DNA of 51,525 nt from Streptosporangiaceae bacterium. Lineage in GTDB: Bacteria > Actinomycetota > Actinomycetes > Streptosporangiales > Streptosporangiaceae. Below, one piece after another: positions 15,723 through 24,317 of this stretch (the first letter of the stretch is position 1; each line of letters starts with the position of its first letter). Under the pieces are notes generated by a model. That model was not told the DNA's origin. It ran no database searches and worked only from the letters and a program-made list of their open reading frames with translations. Both the position numbers and the translations under genes were made by a program. The stretch covers positions 1-51,525 of the forward strand of contig JAFARZ010000359.1 of NCBI GenBank assembly GCA_019245115.1. The letters run 5' to 3'.

Positions 15723-17429
15723 ATGTCATGGCCTTTCGTAGGCAGAGCGGATCAAATCGAACGAGGCCGGCGCGCGATGAAGCGCAGTGAGCCCGCGCCC
15801 TTCATAATCTGCGGAGAACATGGCATGGGCCGTACGGCCACCCTCTCCCGCATCCTCGAGTTCGCCGACGCGGAACACGACATCGTCGTCCAGATCCGTC
15901 CGGCCGGAGACACTCCGCTCGCCGCTTTGCGAGCAAGCCTTCCTTCCGCCCTGCCGTCGGACAGCACCATCTCGGATGCCGCCCGCGTGCTGGCTGACCA
16001 CGCGGGCGGGCGTCGGCTGATAGTGACGGCGGATGACGCGCATCTGATGGATGATGCCAGCTTGCTGGCGCTACGGGAGGTCAGTCGCATGGGCGTCGCT
16101 TTCCTTCTGGTCACCCGGCTGGCCGCCGCGGGACGGCCGCGGCCTGATCCGAGCGACTGTCTTGCTTACGAGCGGAACATCGAGCAGGTGAACCTGCCGC
16201 CGCTGGCTATCGAAGAGGTAGCCGCGGTGCTCGGCGAAGTGCTTGGCGGTGCGGTGCACGTCGTCACGGCCGAGGCTGTACAGGCCGCGACGGGCGGCAG
16301 CCCCCGGGAACTGCGCGACCTGGTGTTCGACGGCAGGCTGAGGGATTGCATGGCGGTGCGAGGCAGCTTCTGGAGCCTGGCCGCGGTGGCACAGCCGGTG
16401 TCGGCCAGCTTCGGGTTCGATGTGGCGCGGATTGCCGATGCGACGCGGGAGGCCTGGGAGGGGATGGCCGTTGAACGAGCCGATCAGCTATCGAGGCTGG
16501 CGATATGGTGTGACGCCGCCGAGTGGATCGCTCCGGTCTGGGCCGCGCTCCTGCTGTTCCGGGGCCGCTTGGCGGCCTGCGCGCGCTTCATAGACTTGCT
16601 GCCGGTGCGATCGCTGGGCGAGGCGCCGCAACTGGGACTGATCAAGGCGCTGACCCTCGCGCTGGACGAGGACGGCCCGGGAGCGATGAGTGACTTCCTG
16701 CTCGAACTGGCTGGGCGGGGCGTCGGACCGCCTGGCCTGGTCCATTCCTACCGTGCCTGGATTCTCGCGGAAATCGGCCAGACGGATGTCGCGGTGCGGG
16801 CACTACGCGGCATCGACCGGGGGAACATGGAGACGTCGATCTTCATCCATTCGGCTCGCGCGGCAATCACGCGCTCCAAGAACAACTACGCCGAAACGGT
16901 CTTCCACCTTCGCCGCGCACTCGTCACGGCCGAACCTGGCAGTCATTCGTGCCCGTGGCTGCGGCCCTACCTCACGGCATCCCTGATCGACGCTCTGCTG
17001 CAGTCGGGACGGGCCAAGGAGGCCACGTCCGCCGCCGCGGAATTCCACGCGGGGGTGGACGGCTCCGGCTGGGAGGTGGCAATAGCTCTCGGCATAATGA
17101 TCGGCAGTTTCCGGGATCGGCAAGCCCGGCGCGACGCCGCCGCGAGCCAGGGATTATCGCGAACGGGCGGTTACCGCGGGCGAGGGGTTACCGTGCGGTG
17201 GCAGGTCCGGGCCATCATCGGGCCGCGGCCTCGGCCCGCCGGATGGCCAGCATGGTCAGATCGTCGGACTGATCGATGGCTGCCGCATACCGGTACGTGG
17301 CGGCGCCAACCCCGCCAATCAGGTCGCTGGCTGATTCCCGGTGGCGGATTGCCGCATCAAGGGTCCGCTCCAGGCCGAACAGGCCACCGTCCGGTGCCCG
17401 GGCCTCGGTCACGCCGTCGGTGTACATGA
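15723..17429 (+). CDS. truncated LuxR-LAL-type ATPase lacking its DNA-binding domain
   Basis: The first ~480 residues resemble the ATPase and helical-repeat part of large LuxR/LAL (MalT-like) regulators: WPFVGRADQIERG, a P-loop region ICGEHGMGRTATL and a Walker B LIVTADDAHLMDD, then a helical tetratricopeptide-like segment. The Walker A lysine is replaced by arginine (GEHGMGRT). No helix-turn-helix follows; after about residue 490 the frame becomes Arg/Pro-rich and from 17215 runs antisense through the neighbouring phosphatase gene, so the authentic 3' end appears deleted. ATG 15723 is preferred because the domain begins directly after it, with GGTGAG upstream. The gene is probably non-functional as an activator. 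Confidence 0.55.
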   Translation: MSWPFVGRADQIERGRRAMKRSEPAPFIICGEHGMGRTATLSRILEFADAEHDIVVQIRPAGDTPLAALRASLPSALPSDSTISDAARVLADHAGGRRLIVTADDAHLMDDASLLALREVSRMGVAFLLVTRLAAAGRPRPDPSDCLAYERNIEQVNLPPLAIEEVAAVLGEVLGGAVHVVTAEAVQAATGGSPRELRDLVFDGRLRDCMAVRGSFWSLAAVAQPVSASFGFDVARIADATREAWEGMAVERADQLSRLAIWCDAAEWIAPVWAALLLFRGRLAACARFIDLLPVRSLGEAPQLGLIKALTLALDEDGPGAMSDFLLELAGRGVGPPGLVHSYRAWILAEIGQTDVAVRALRGIDRGNMETSIFIHSARAAITRSKNNYAETVFHLRRALVTAEPGSHSCPWLRPYLTASLIDALLQSGRAKEATSAAAEFHAGVDGSGWEVAIALGIMIGSFRDRQARRDAAASQGLSRTGGYRGRGVTVRWQVRAIIGPRPRPAGWPAWSDRRTDRWLPHTGTWRRQPRQSGRWLIPGGGLPHQGSAPGRTGHRPVPGPRSRRRCT

Positions 17430-18915
17430 ACAAGGAGTCACCGGGTTGCAGGCTCTCGCGCTGGACCACGTAGCTGCTGTGAGCGAACATGCCAACAGCC
17501 GGCCCGGTGGGAGCAAGCAGCGTGTAGTGACCGTCGGCGCGGATCAGTGCCTGCGGCTGATGTCCGCCGTTGATATAGAGCAGCATGCCCGAACCGGGGT
17601 CGAGGATGGCAAAGAAGAGCGTGCAGAAATATCCCTGGCGCCGGTGATGGCGCGCCATGTAGCTGTTGGTGCCGGTCACGGCGGCCAGCAGCGGTCCCGC
17701 GCCCGCGGCTGGGACGGAGGCTGGCAGGGCCGGCCCGGAGGCCTCCGCTTCCTCGAGCGGCTCGATGGAGAGCAGGTTCAGCTTGCTCGCCTGATCGGTC
17801 GCATGACGCAATACGGTTCGGATCAGCGCCATGAACAGGGCAGCGCCCACTCCTTTGTCGCACACGTCCGCTATGACGAGCCCCAGCATCCGACCGTCCA
17901 TCACCCGGAACACGTCATAGAAGTCTCCCCCCACGCGGCGGGCGGGCCGGAACTGCACGTCGATCTGCCAGCCCTCCGGGCACGGGATCTCTTCTGGCAG
18001 GAACCCGGCCTGGATCTCGCGGGCGACGCTCAGTTCCCGCTCGTACGAGCGGAGGCTGGCCACGGTGGCCATCTCTTCTACGCTGGTGTTCAGCTGGGCC
18101 CGCTCCCAGCATGTAGTCAGGCGGGTCCGCAGCAGGGTGGGGAGAAAAGGCGGGACGACGTAGTCGAATCCGAACCGTACGCACGGTTCCAGTTCGGTGA
18201 CGTCATCCTCAGGGAACACCACGGTGGTCGGTGCGCGATCTTCCGTCAGGAACTGCCGGCTCAACAGGGCCACGCGCCGTATGCCCAGCGCGGCCGAGAT
18301 GAGCAGCATGTCGGGCGGAATGCCCGCTTCGGCCTGTAGCTCAACGTCGTCCGGCGTCGCGTGACGCACATCGAACCCGCCCAGGGTCAGGCCTCGACCA
18401 AGTTCTTGTGTCACCGCGCTCGGCTCGGCGATGACGAGCGCTGTCGTTGAAGACATGATGGGATCCTTCGTTCGAGGCTGCTCGTTGGCGGCTAAGACCG
18501 CAGGTTCGCGGAACATGATGAGAGTGCAGCGATTCCGGCTCCCAGCCCGTTCGTATCCGAATTCGTCCAGCTTGTGGAAGGCGAGCAGGAGGCCATGACC
18601 TCCGGCGGCCCGCTCGGCGAGTTCCGTCTCGCGGGGGCAATCCTGGCGGTATTTCGTCGGGTCGAACTCGGGAGCCTCGTCCTCGATCCGGATCCAGACC
18701 CGGTCGCCCTCCATGCCCGCGGTCAACTGCACGAGCCCGGCGCCGCCGTGGTAGCCATGCTGGGCGATGTTGGTAGTGATCTCTTCGGCGGCCAGGCGTA
18801 GCCAGTAAGCCTGTTCGGAACGCAGCCCTGCCTTCTTCGCCAGCACGCCGACGAAGTCGGCCACCTCCTGGGTGATACCCGTGCCGCAATCGAGGGTGAG
18901 ACCGCAAACGGCCAT
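17215..18915 (-). CDS. fusion of RsbW-like kinase, receiver-like and SpoIIE phosphatase domains
   Basis: This 566-residue cytosolic protein could control a sigma factor by both phosphorylating and dephosphorylating a STAS antagonist. Residues 1-135 are a GHKL anti-sigma-kinase-like domain: N-box EEITTNIAQHGY, EDEAPEFDP, and GGHGLLLAFHKLDEF. Residues 155-275 look like a receiver (phosphoacceptor not clearly assignable). Residues 300-560 are a PP2C SpoIIE domain with metal ligands in GGDFYDVF, IADVCDKG, MYTDGVTE and QSDDLTMLA; a loop around 415-440 is Pro/Ala-rich. It starts at ATG 18915, overlapping the STAS gene stop by one base (TGATG), and is the last gene of the long minus-strand run. Kinase and phosphatase in one chain is uncommon, since they normally act oppositely. 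Confidence 0.85.
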   Translation of the reverse strand: MAVCGLTLDCGTGITQEVADFVGVLAKKAGLRSEQAYWLRLAAEEITTNIAQHGYHGGAGLVQLTAGMEGDRVWIRIEDEAPEFDPTKYRQDCPRETELAERAAGGHGLLLAFHKLDEFGYERAGSRNRCTLIMFREPAVLAANEQPRTKDPIMSSTTALVIAEPSAVTQELGRGLTLGGFDVRHATPDDVELQAEAGIPPDMLLISAALGIRRVALLSRQFLTEDRAPTTVVFPEDDVTELEPCVRFGFDYVVPPFLPTLLRTRLTTCWERAQLNTSVEEMATVASLRSYERELSVAREIQAGFLPEEIPCPEGWQIDVQFRPARRVGGDFYDVFRVMDGRMLGLVIADVCDKGVGAALFMALIRTVLRHATDQASKLNLLSIEPLEEAEASGPALPASVPAAGAGPLLAAVTGTNSYMARHHRRQGYFCTLFFAILDPGSGMLLYINGGHQPQALIRADGHYTLLAPTGPAVGMFAHSSYVVQRESLQPGDSLFMYTDGVTEARAPDGGLFGLERTLDAAIRHRESASDLIGGVGAATYRYAAAIDQSDDLTMLAIRRAEAAAR

Positions 18916-19235
18916 CAGCGTTCGCTGGCTTCCTGCAGCACGATGCTCCGGTCGAACCCGGTGAGCTTTATTGTCTCCGCTACGTCCGGCTGGGCACCGA
19001 GGAACATGATCTCCACACCAGGGGGCATCTTCTGATGCGCGAAAACGAGACAGCGCAGGCCGGCCGAGGACATATAAGTCAGCTCATCGGCGAGCATCAC
19101 AAGCCGGCTGAGTTTATATCCGGCGGCTTCGGCGATCAGGTCATTGAAGCGTGGCGCCGAGCTGACGTCCAGCTCGCCGACGAGCCGAACGGTGGCGGTT
19201 TCCTCACTTACCCGCAACGTGGCATTGAAGGCCAT
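18915..19235 (-). CDS. STAS-domain anti-sigma factor antagonist (RsbV-like)
   Basis: 106 residues covering a single STAS fold: VSEETATVRLVGELDVSSAP at the start, and the phosphorylation loop ELTYMSSAGLRCLV with the conserved Ser. Unphosphorylated, such proteins bind and sequester an RsbW-type kinase; phosphorylation releases it. Its stop overlaps the start of the kinase-phosphatase fusion by one base, so it is the probable direct partner. Its start lies 28 bp inside the 3' end of the upstream glgX-like gene, a tight coupling. Confidence 0.9.
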   Translation of the reverse strand: MAFNATLRVSEETATVRLVGELDVSSAPRFNDLIAEAAGYKLSRLVMLADELTYMSSAGLRCLVFAHQKMPPGVEIMFLGAQPDVAETIKLTGFDRSIVLQEASER

Positions 19236-21406
19236 AATTCTCTCTCTTCCGGGTGAAACGTGTTACTTGAACGAACGTGGCCCGCGACAAGGGCGAGCGC
19301 ACTGCGCGGCGCCACGCTGGCATGGGACTGGCCGGTCAGCATCGGCTCGCGGCCGGGTTCGTGCACATCCAGCGGGGGCATCGCTGACGTGTCGGCGAAT
19401 TGGCGCCACGCCGCGTCCGCCGGAAGGCGGGGGAGCTCTACGTCGAGTTCTTCCCAGTAGGAGTTGGCGGCGACGTACACACAGTCGTGCGACGTGCCGT
19501 CAAAGGCGTAGAACATCGCGGCCACCAGCCGGTTATGGGATGCCCAGTCGGGCTCCCATGCCATGGTGCCGTGCCAGCTCACGGCGGGGAACCAGCGCTC
19601 CGGCAGGTCTTCGGCGTCATGGTGCTTGATCTGCCGCAGCGCGGGATGCGCGAGGCGGAATGCGATGGCACAGCGGACGAAACGGAAAAGATCGGAGTTC
19701 TCCCGTACAAGGTTCCAGTCCAGCCAGGAGAGCTCCCCGTCGTGACAGTAGGCGTTGTTGTTGCCCAGCTGGCTGCGCCCGACCTCGTCGCCGGCCACCA
19801 GCATGGGAATTCCCCAGCTGGTGAGCAGAATGAGGAACGCGTTGCGGACCTGCCGGTCCCGTAGGGCACGTACAACCGGGTCGTCGGCCGGACCCTCGAC
19901 GCCGCAGTTCCAGGAATAGTTCGAGTAGTCTCCGTCGAGGTTACCTTCACCATTCGCGTCGTTGTGTTTCTCGTTGTAGCTCACCAGGTCGCGGAGCGTG
20001 AACCCATCGTGTGAAGTGATGAAATTAACCGATGCGGCCGGACCGCGCGTCCGGTAAAGATCGGCAGAACCACTCATTCGCATGGCGAGCTCGCCAGTAA
20101 TGCCCATGTCTGATTTGAGGAACCTGCGAACGCCTTCGCGATACCGTCCATTCCACTCCGACCAGCGACGATAGTCAGGGAAGTGGCCAACCTGATAGAG
20201 GCCAACGGCATCCCAGGCTTCGGCGATGAGTTTGCAGTCACGGAGCACCGGATCATGGGCCAATTGTTCGATCACCGGCGGGTTTGGCAGCACGGTGCCG
20301 TCGGGCGACCGGCCGAGAATCGCAGCTAGATCGAACCGGAATCCATCGATGTGGAATTCCGCGGCCCAATAGCGCAGGCAGTCGAGGATGAAACCGCGGA
20401 CGACCGGATGATTGCAGTTCAGGGTATTTCCAGTACCGCTGAAATTATAATACCGCCCATCCGGGGTGAGCATGTAGTACGTGCAGTTGTCCAGGCCGCG
20501 GAACGACAGCGTCGGCCCGCGTTCGTCACCCTCGGCGCTGTGATTGAAAACGACATCGAGCACCACCTCGATACCCGCCCGGTGCAGCTGTTTGACCATG
20601 TTCTTGAATTCATCAACCTGCATCCCATGTAGGCCGGTGGCAGCATAACCAGCTTTCGGCGCGAAAAATGCAAGCGTATTGTATCCCCAGTAGTTATACA
20701 GGTGCTGACCGTGAACGCTGTCGCGTCGCGGATTATCGAGCTCGTCGAATTCGAACACCGGCATCAGCTCAATACAGTTGATGCCCAGATCTCGCAAGTA
20801 CGGAATCTTCTCCACCAGGCCGGCGTACGTGCCTGGATGCCGGACCCCCGAGGAGGGATGCCTGGTGAAGCCGCGCACATGAGCCTCATAAATGATCAGG
20901 TCCCGGCTCGGCAGGCACAACGGCCGGTCACCCTCCCAGTCGAAATCGTCGTATGCGATCCCGGCCCGGTACGGCGCGGAGTCCGGGTACCGGGACGCGG
21001 TTCCCCAGGATTCGCGCCCGTACATCAGCCGCGCGTAAGGATCAAGAAGGACCTTGTGCGGATCGAATCGATGGCCTGCTGCCGGGTCGAACGGCCCGTC
21101 GATCCGGTAGGCGTATTCGATTGCCTCAGGGTCGAGCCCGAATACCGTCATCGCATAGACGCCTCCGATCCTGAACGACGGCGGGAACGGCAACTCTGCC
21201 ATCGGCTGCCCCTCGCCTCGCTGGAAGAGCACCAGGGTGACGCCCGTCGCATGAGTGGAGTACACCGAGAAATTGACGCCGCCCTGCACCCTCGCCGCGC
21301 CGAACGGCAACGGACGGCCCGGCCGGACCGGGAAACCGCTGATCTGATGTGTGGCGTACGAGTCGATTCGTTCGTCAAGCAGCCGGGTCTGCGGGCCGCC
21401 GGTCAC
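19208..21406 (-). CDS. glgX: glycogen debranching enzyme GlgX-like (GH13 isoamylase type)
   Basis: GlgX-like enzymes hydrolyse alpha-1,6 branches of glycogen or limit dextrins. This 732-residue protein opens with an N-terminal carbohydrate-binding (CBM48-like) module (PLPFGAARVQGGVNFSVYS) and a GH13 barrel. Catalytic residues are visible in FHIDGFRFDLAAILG (nucleophile Asp), KLIAEAWDAVG (acid/base Glu) and FITSHDGFTLRDLVSYN (stabilising Asp). Length is normal. GTG 21406 overlaps the upstream STAS stop as GTGA. Being inside a STAS/kinase/phosphatase operon suggests stress-linked storage-polymer mobilisation, an inference. Its C-terminus extends 28 bp into the next STAS gene. Confidence 0.88.
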   Translation of the reverse strand: MTGGPQTRLLDERIDSYATHQISGFPVRPGRPLPFGAARVQGGVNFSVYSTHATGVTLVLFQRGEGQPMAELPFPPSFRIGGVYAMTVFGLDPEAIEYAYRIDGPFDPAAGHRFDPHKVLLDPYARLMYGRESWGTASRYPDSAPYRAGIAYDDFDWEGDRPLCLPSRDLIIYEAHVRGFTRHPSSGVRHPGTYAGLVEKIPYLRDLGINCIELMPVFEFDELDNPRRDSVHGQHLYNYWGYNTLAFFAPKAGYAATGLHGMQVDEFKNMVKQLHRAGIEVVLDVVFNHSAEGDERGPTLSFRGLDNCTYYMLTPDGRYYNFSGTGNTLNCNHPVVRGFILDCLRYWAAEFHIDGFRFDLAAILGRSPDGTVLPNPPVIEQLAHDPVLRDCKLIAEAWDAVGLYQVGHFPDYRRWSEWNGRYREGVRRFLKSDMGITGELAMRMSGSADLYRTRGPAASVNFITSHDGFTLRDLVSYNEKHNDANGEGNLDGDYSNYSWNCGVEGPADDPVVRALRDRQVRNAFLILLTSWGIPMLVAGDEVGRSQLGNNNAYCHDGELSWLDWNLVRENSDLFRFVRCAIAFRLAHPALRQIKHHDAEDLPERWFPAVSWHGTMAWEPDWASHNRLVAAMFYAFDGTSHDCVYVAANSYWEELDVELPRLPADAAWRQFADTSAMPPLDVHEPGREPMLTGQSHASVAPRSALALVAGHVRSSNTFHPEERELWPSMPRCG

Positions 21407-21735
21407 GTCAGCACCTCGACGCCGTCGTCAACCGTGTCACACACCTCGAAGAAGTCGAGGAAACCCGTGGCCTCCATAACGGCTCGTATTTCAGCGGGTA
21501 CGCTCGCGAGCGCGACCTTTGTGCCGTCTTCCTCCGTTCGCCGGTGAACGAGCAGCAGGATACGGAGGCCAGCGCTGGACATGTACGACATCCGGCTCAT
21601 GTCGAGGACGATGGCCTGCCCGTCTGCCATCAGCCGCTCCAGGTCTTCCTGGGCGCCCGGCGCGGTACCGCTATCCAGGCTGCCGTCCAGTGCGATGACC
21701 GTCACACCTCCTTGGGTATGCCGCGAGAGTTCCAT
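21403..21735 (-). CDS. STAS-domain anti-sigma factor antagonist, second copy
   Basis: 110 residues form a complete STAS domain: MELSRHTQGGVTVIALDGSL then IVLDMSRMSYMSSAGLRILL, with the phosphorylatable Ser in MSSAG. It differs from the STAS protein at 18915-19235, so the two may answer to different kinases or phosphatases. ATG 21735 has a good AGGAG site and lies 11 bp downstream of the PfpI-AGE fusion stop. Confidence 0.9.
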   Translation of the reverse strand: MELSRHTQGGVTVIALDGSLDSGTAPGAQEDLERLMADGQAIVLDMSRMSYMSSAGLRILLLVHRRTEEDGTKVALASVPAEIRAVMEATGFLDFFEVCDTVDDGVEVLT

Positions 21736-21746
21736 GCGCTGATCTC

Positions 21747-24317
21747 CTATCCGCCGGCCGGTGACAGGTGGGCGCGCACGGTCACGGCAGAGTTACTGTC
21801 AGGCAGCTTCACGGTCAGCGCATTCGGGTCGAATGCCGGATATGGGCTACCGTCGACTTCGACCCAGTCCAGCCGGACCCGGCCCGCGGGCAGCGCGTCC
21901 GGAGCGGTGCGCAGGATCCGGTCGGCGAAGCCGTCGGGGCGCGGACGGAACCACAGGGTGAGCGGCTCGCGGCTGACCAGGAGGCGCTGATAGACGGTGG
22001 CCAGGTAGCACAGTTCGGCGGCATGGCACATGCTCATCGAGTGGCTGCCCTTGAGCCGTTCGTTGCCCAGCAGGTACGGGGTCCCGTCGGCGAGGACGTT
22101 GAAGTACACGCCGCCGCCGTCGTGATCGAGGAAGAAGGCGTTGTAGAACGCGGCGGCCTCGCGGGCTTGCCGGAGGAATTCGCTGTCTTCGGTGAGGCCG
22201 GCCAGGATCTGATAGGCGAGGATGGCCTGTTCCTGCTGCCACCACGCCTTGCGGTCGTGCCAGGTGAACCGGTGCGCGCTTTGTCCCGGCGCCAGCGTGC
22301 GCTCCATGACGTCGTACCAGCCGCCGCGTTGCCGGTCGTTGCCGAACGCAGGCATGCTCCGCGCGATCCGCTCGGCTAGTTCGCGGTACCGCTCCTTCGG
22401 CTTGACGGCCATGATGCGCATCAGGTTCCAGGCGATCTTGAGGTTGTGACCGACCACGGCGCGGTCCTGCTGCCAGAGCCAGTTGCGGTCGGGCGACCAA
22501 TCGGCGTGGAAGCGCTCCTGGACGAAAGGACTCCCGGCGTCGGGCATGTGCTCGGCGACCAGGTCGTAAGTGTCCTCGAGCATCTGCGCGTGGCGCTCTT
22601 CTCCGGTAGCGAGATAAAGATTGATCAGGTAGGCCGGCGCATGATCGCCGATCGAGTTCCAGTTCTTCCGCGCCCGGTTCGGCCCGAGTGACTCATGATG
22701 CGGGCTGAGCTGAACCGGGTCGAGGTGGGAGAAATAACCGCCGTGCTCCGTGTCGTAATAGAATTTCCGGAAGAGGCGCAGAGTGCCTTCGATGTCAGTG
22801 GCGATGCTCGGGTCGCCGGTTACGCGGTAAAGCTGCGTCAGTCCGCCAAGTGCGTAGAGTTGCTCATACATCGGAATGGCATCGTAGTCATCACCGAATT
22901 CCGACGTGAACAACTTCCTTTCGGCGCCGCCGCGTACATCGATCCCGTGGTACCAGTAGGTGACGTCCTCATCGCGATCAACGAAGCGCATATGCTGGCG
23001 AAGGTAATCGGTGCCGCGCTCAGCTACCTCTAGGAACTGATCATCGCCAGTCAACATGTAGGCGGAGGACATGCCGTAAACGAGCCGCGAGATCGTGTCA
23101 GTTTCCTGAACGTATTGATCGGTCTTCTCGCCGCCCAATCCCAGGACCGTGCGGTACATAGCGAAGTCAGGAACACCGGACTCACCGAACTGAGCGCGAC
23201 GGTAGAAATTGCCGAGGTCCTGAATCTGCCGCACCCACCAGTCAGGCGCTTCAAAACTGTATTCGTCGGTCCGTCGGCCGCTGAAGACCAGCCGCTTCGC
23301 CTCGAAGGTGTATTCGCCGTCCTCGGGATAGTAGATCCCATGAGCGAAGACATGGTGCCCGGGAGTGAGCAGGTCCGTTACGTGGGCGGTGGCATCCCGA
23401 TAAGGATCGCCGAGGTTCCGGGCGAATTCAGCGTACGTGGTATCCGTGAGCCGGACCGAAGCCCCGCGCCCGTCGCTGGTCTGAAGGTCAATAACCTGCT
23501 CGTCCGGATCGTATCGCGTGACATAACCCGCCACGAGATCGGAGAAGGGGAAGTCGAGACGGGAGCGAGAGCGCGCGGCTGACTCCCCGCCGGAAATAGC
23601 CGGCGTCTCCCTCACCAGGCTCTGTTTTGGATCGGCGACCGGATCCGCGGCCCGATCGGCGACCGGACTAGCGGCCGGGAAAGGGCGGCTCGCCACCGCC
23701 GGCCTACGGCCATGACGGGCGGCGATCAGGTCGATGATCATCCGTGCGAACAGATGACAATGGCCGGAACTCCGCCCGGTGACCAAGTCGCCGTCGACGA
23801 CCACATCCTGGTCGGTATACAGGCCCCCCATGTTGAGAATGTCGCCAACCAGGTTGTTGTGGCAGGTAACCCGCCGGCCGCGGATCAGCTCGGGCATCAG
23901 CGAGACCAGCCACATGCCGTGGCAGATAATGCCCTTGAGCACGGACGGCTCGTCGAACGACGCGCGCAGCATCTTGGCGGCGGGTGACAGATCCCCCGGC
24001 TTTTCCGCGTATCGCAGCCGATCGGACACCATGCCCCCCGGCACGATGAGCGCGTCGAAATCACGCAGCCGCTGCTCGTCCACCGCCTCGAGGTCGCCAT
24101 CCACGGTAATCGGGACCTGGTATTCGTGACCTTGGAATGTGAGCGACGGCTGTCCCCACAGCCGGGTCAGCAGCACCGTCCGAGCGCCCTCTTCGGCGAA
24201 TCTGCGCTCGTAATAACTTACTTCTGGCTCGACGTAGTCGCTTTCCATGAGGATCGCGATCGTACGTCCGGCCAGCAATCCTTCGCTGCGGAGTGCGATT
24301 TCAGTCATGGGTCTCAC
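21747..24317 (-). CDS. DJ-1/PfpI domain fused to an AGE-type (N-acylglucosamine 2-epimerase) barrel
   Basis: This 856-residue multidomain protein has three parts. Residues about 15-205 are a DJ-1/PfpI glutamine-amidotransferase-like domain with a nucleophile-elbow Cys in GIICHGMWLVS and DALIVPGGMVSD. Residues about 245-345 are a small beta-rich domain (LVAGYVTRYDPDEQVIDLQT to YTFEAKRLVF) that precedes AGE barrels in other actinobacterial proteins. Residues about 355-820 are an alpha/alpha toroid of the AGE type (sugar epimerase/isomerase fold), with Trp/His-rich repeats (NWNSIGDHAPAYLINLYLAT; QQDRAVVGHNLKIAWNLMRI). The GTG start at 24317 overlaps the upstream ThDP gene stop; ATG 24308 is an alternative. 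The sugar or carbonyl substrate is unknown. Confidence 0.85.
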   Translation of the reverse strand: MRPMTEIALRSEGLLAGRTIAILMESDYVEPEVSYYERRFAEEGARTVLLTRLWGQPSLTFQGHEYQVPITVDGDLEAVDEQRLRDFDALIVPGGMVSDRLRYAEKPGDLSPAAKMLRASFDEPSVLKGIICHGMWLVSLMPELIRGRRVTCHNNLVGDILNMGGLYTDQDVVVDGDLVTGRSSGHCHLFARMIIDLIAARHGRRPAVASRPFPAASPVADRAADPVADPKQSLVRETPAISGGESAARSRSRLDFPFSDLVAGYVTRYDPDEQVIDLQTSDGRGASVRLTDTTYAEFARNLGDPYRDATAHVTDLLTPGHHVFAHGIYYPEDGEYTFEAKRLVFSGRRTDEYSFEAPDWWVRQIQDLGNFYRRAQFGESGVPDFAMYRTVLGLGGEKTDQYVQETDTISRLVYGMSSAYMLTGDDQFLEVAERGTDYLRQHMRFVDRDEDVTYWYHGIDVRGGAERKLFTSEFGDDYDAIPMYEQLYALGGLTQLYRVTGDPSIATDIEGTLRLFRKFYYDTEHGGYFSHLDPVQLSPHHESLGPNRARKNWNSIGDHAPAYLINLYLATGEERHAQMLEDTYDLVAEHMPDAGSPFVQERFHADWSPDRNWLWQQDRAVVGHNLKIAWNLMRIMAVKPKERYRELAERIARSMPAFGNDRQRGGWYDVMERTLAPGQSAHRFTWHDRKAWWQQEQAILAYQILAGLTEDSEFLRQAREAAAFYNAFFLDHDGGGVYFNVLADGTPYLLGNERLKGSHSMSMCHAAELCYLATVYQRLLVSREPLTLWFRPRPDGFADRILRTAPDALPAGRVRLDWVEVDGSPYPAFDPNALTVKLPDSNSAVTVRAHLSPAGG

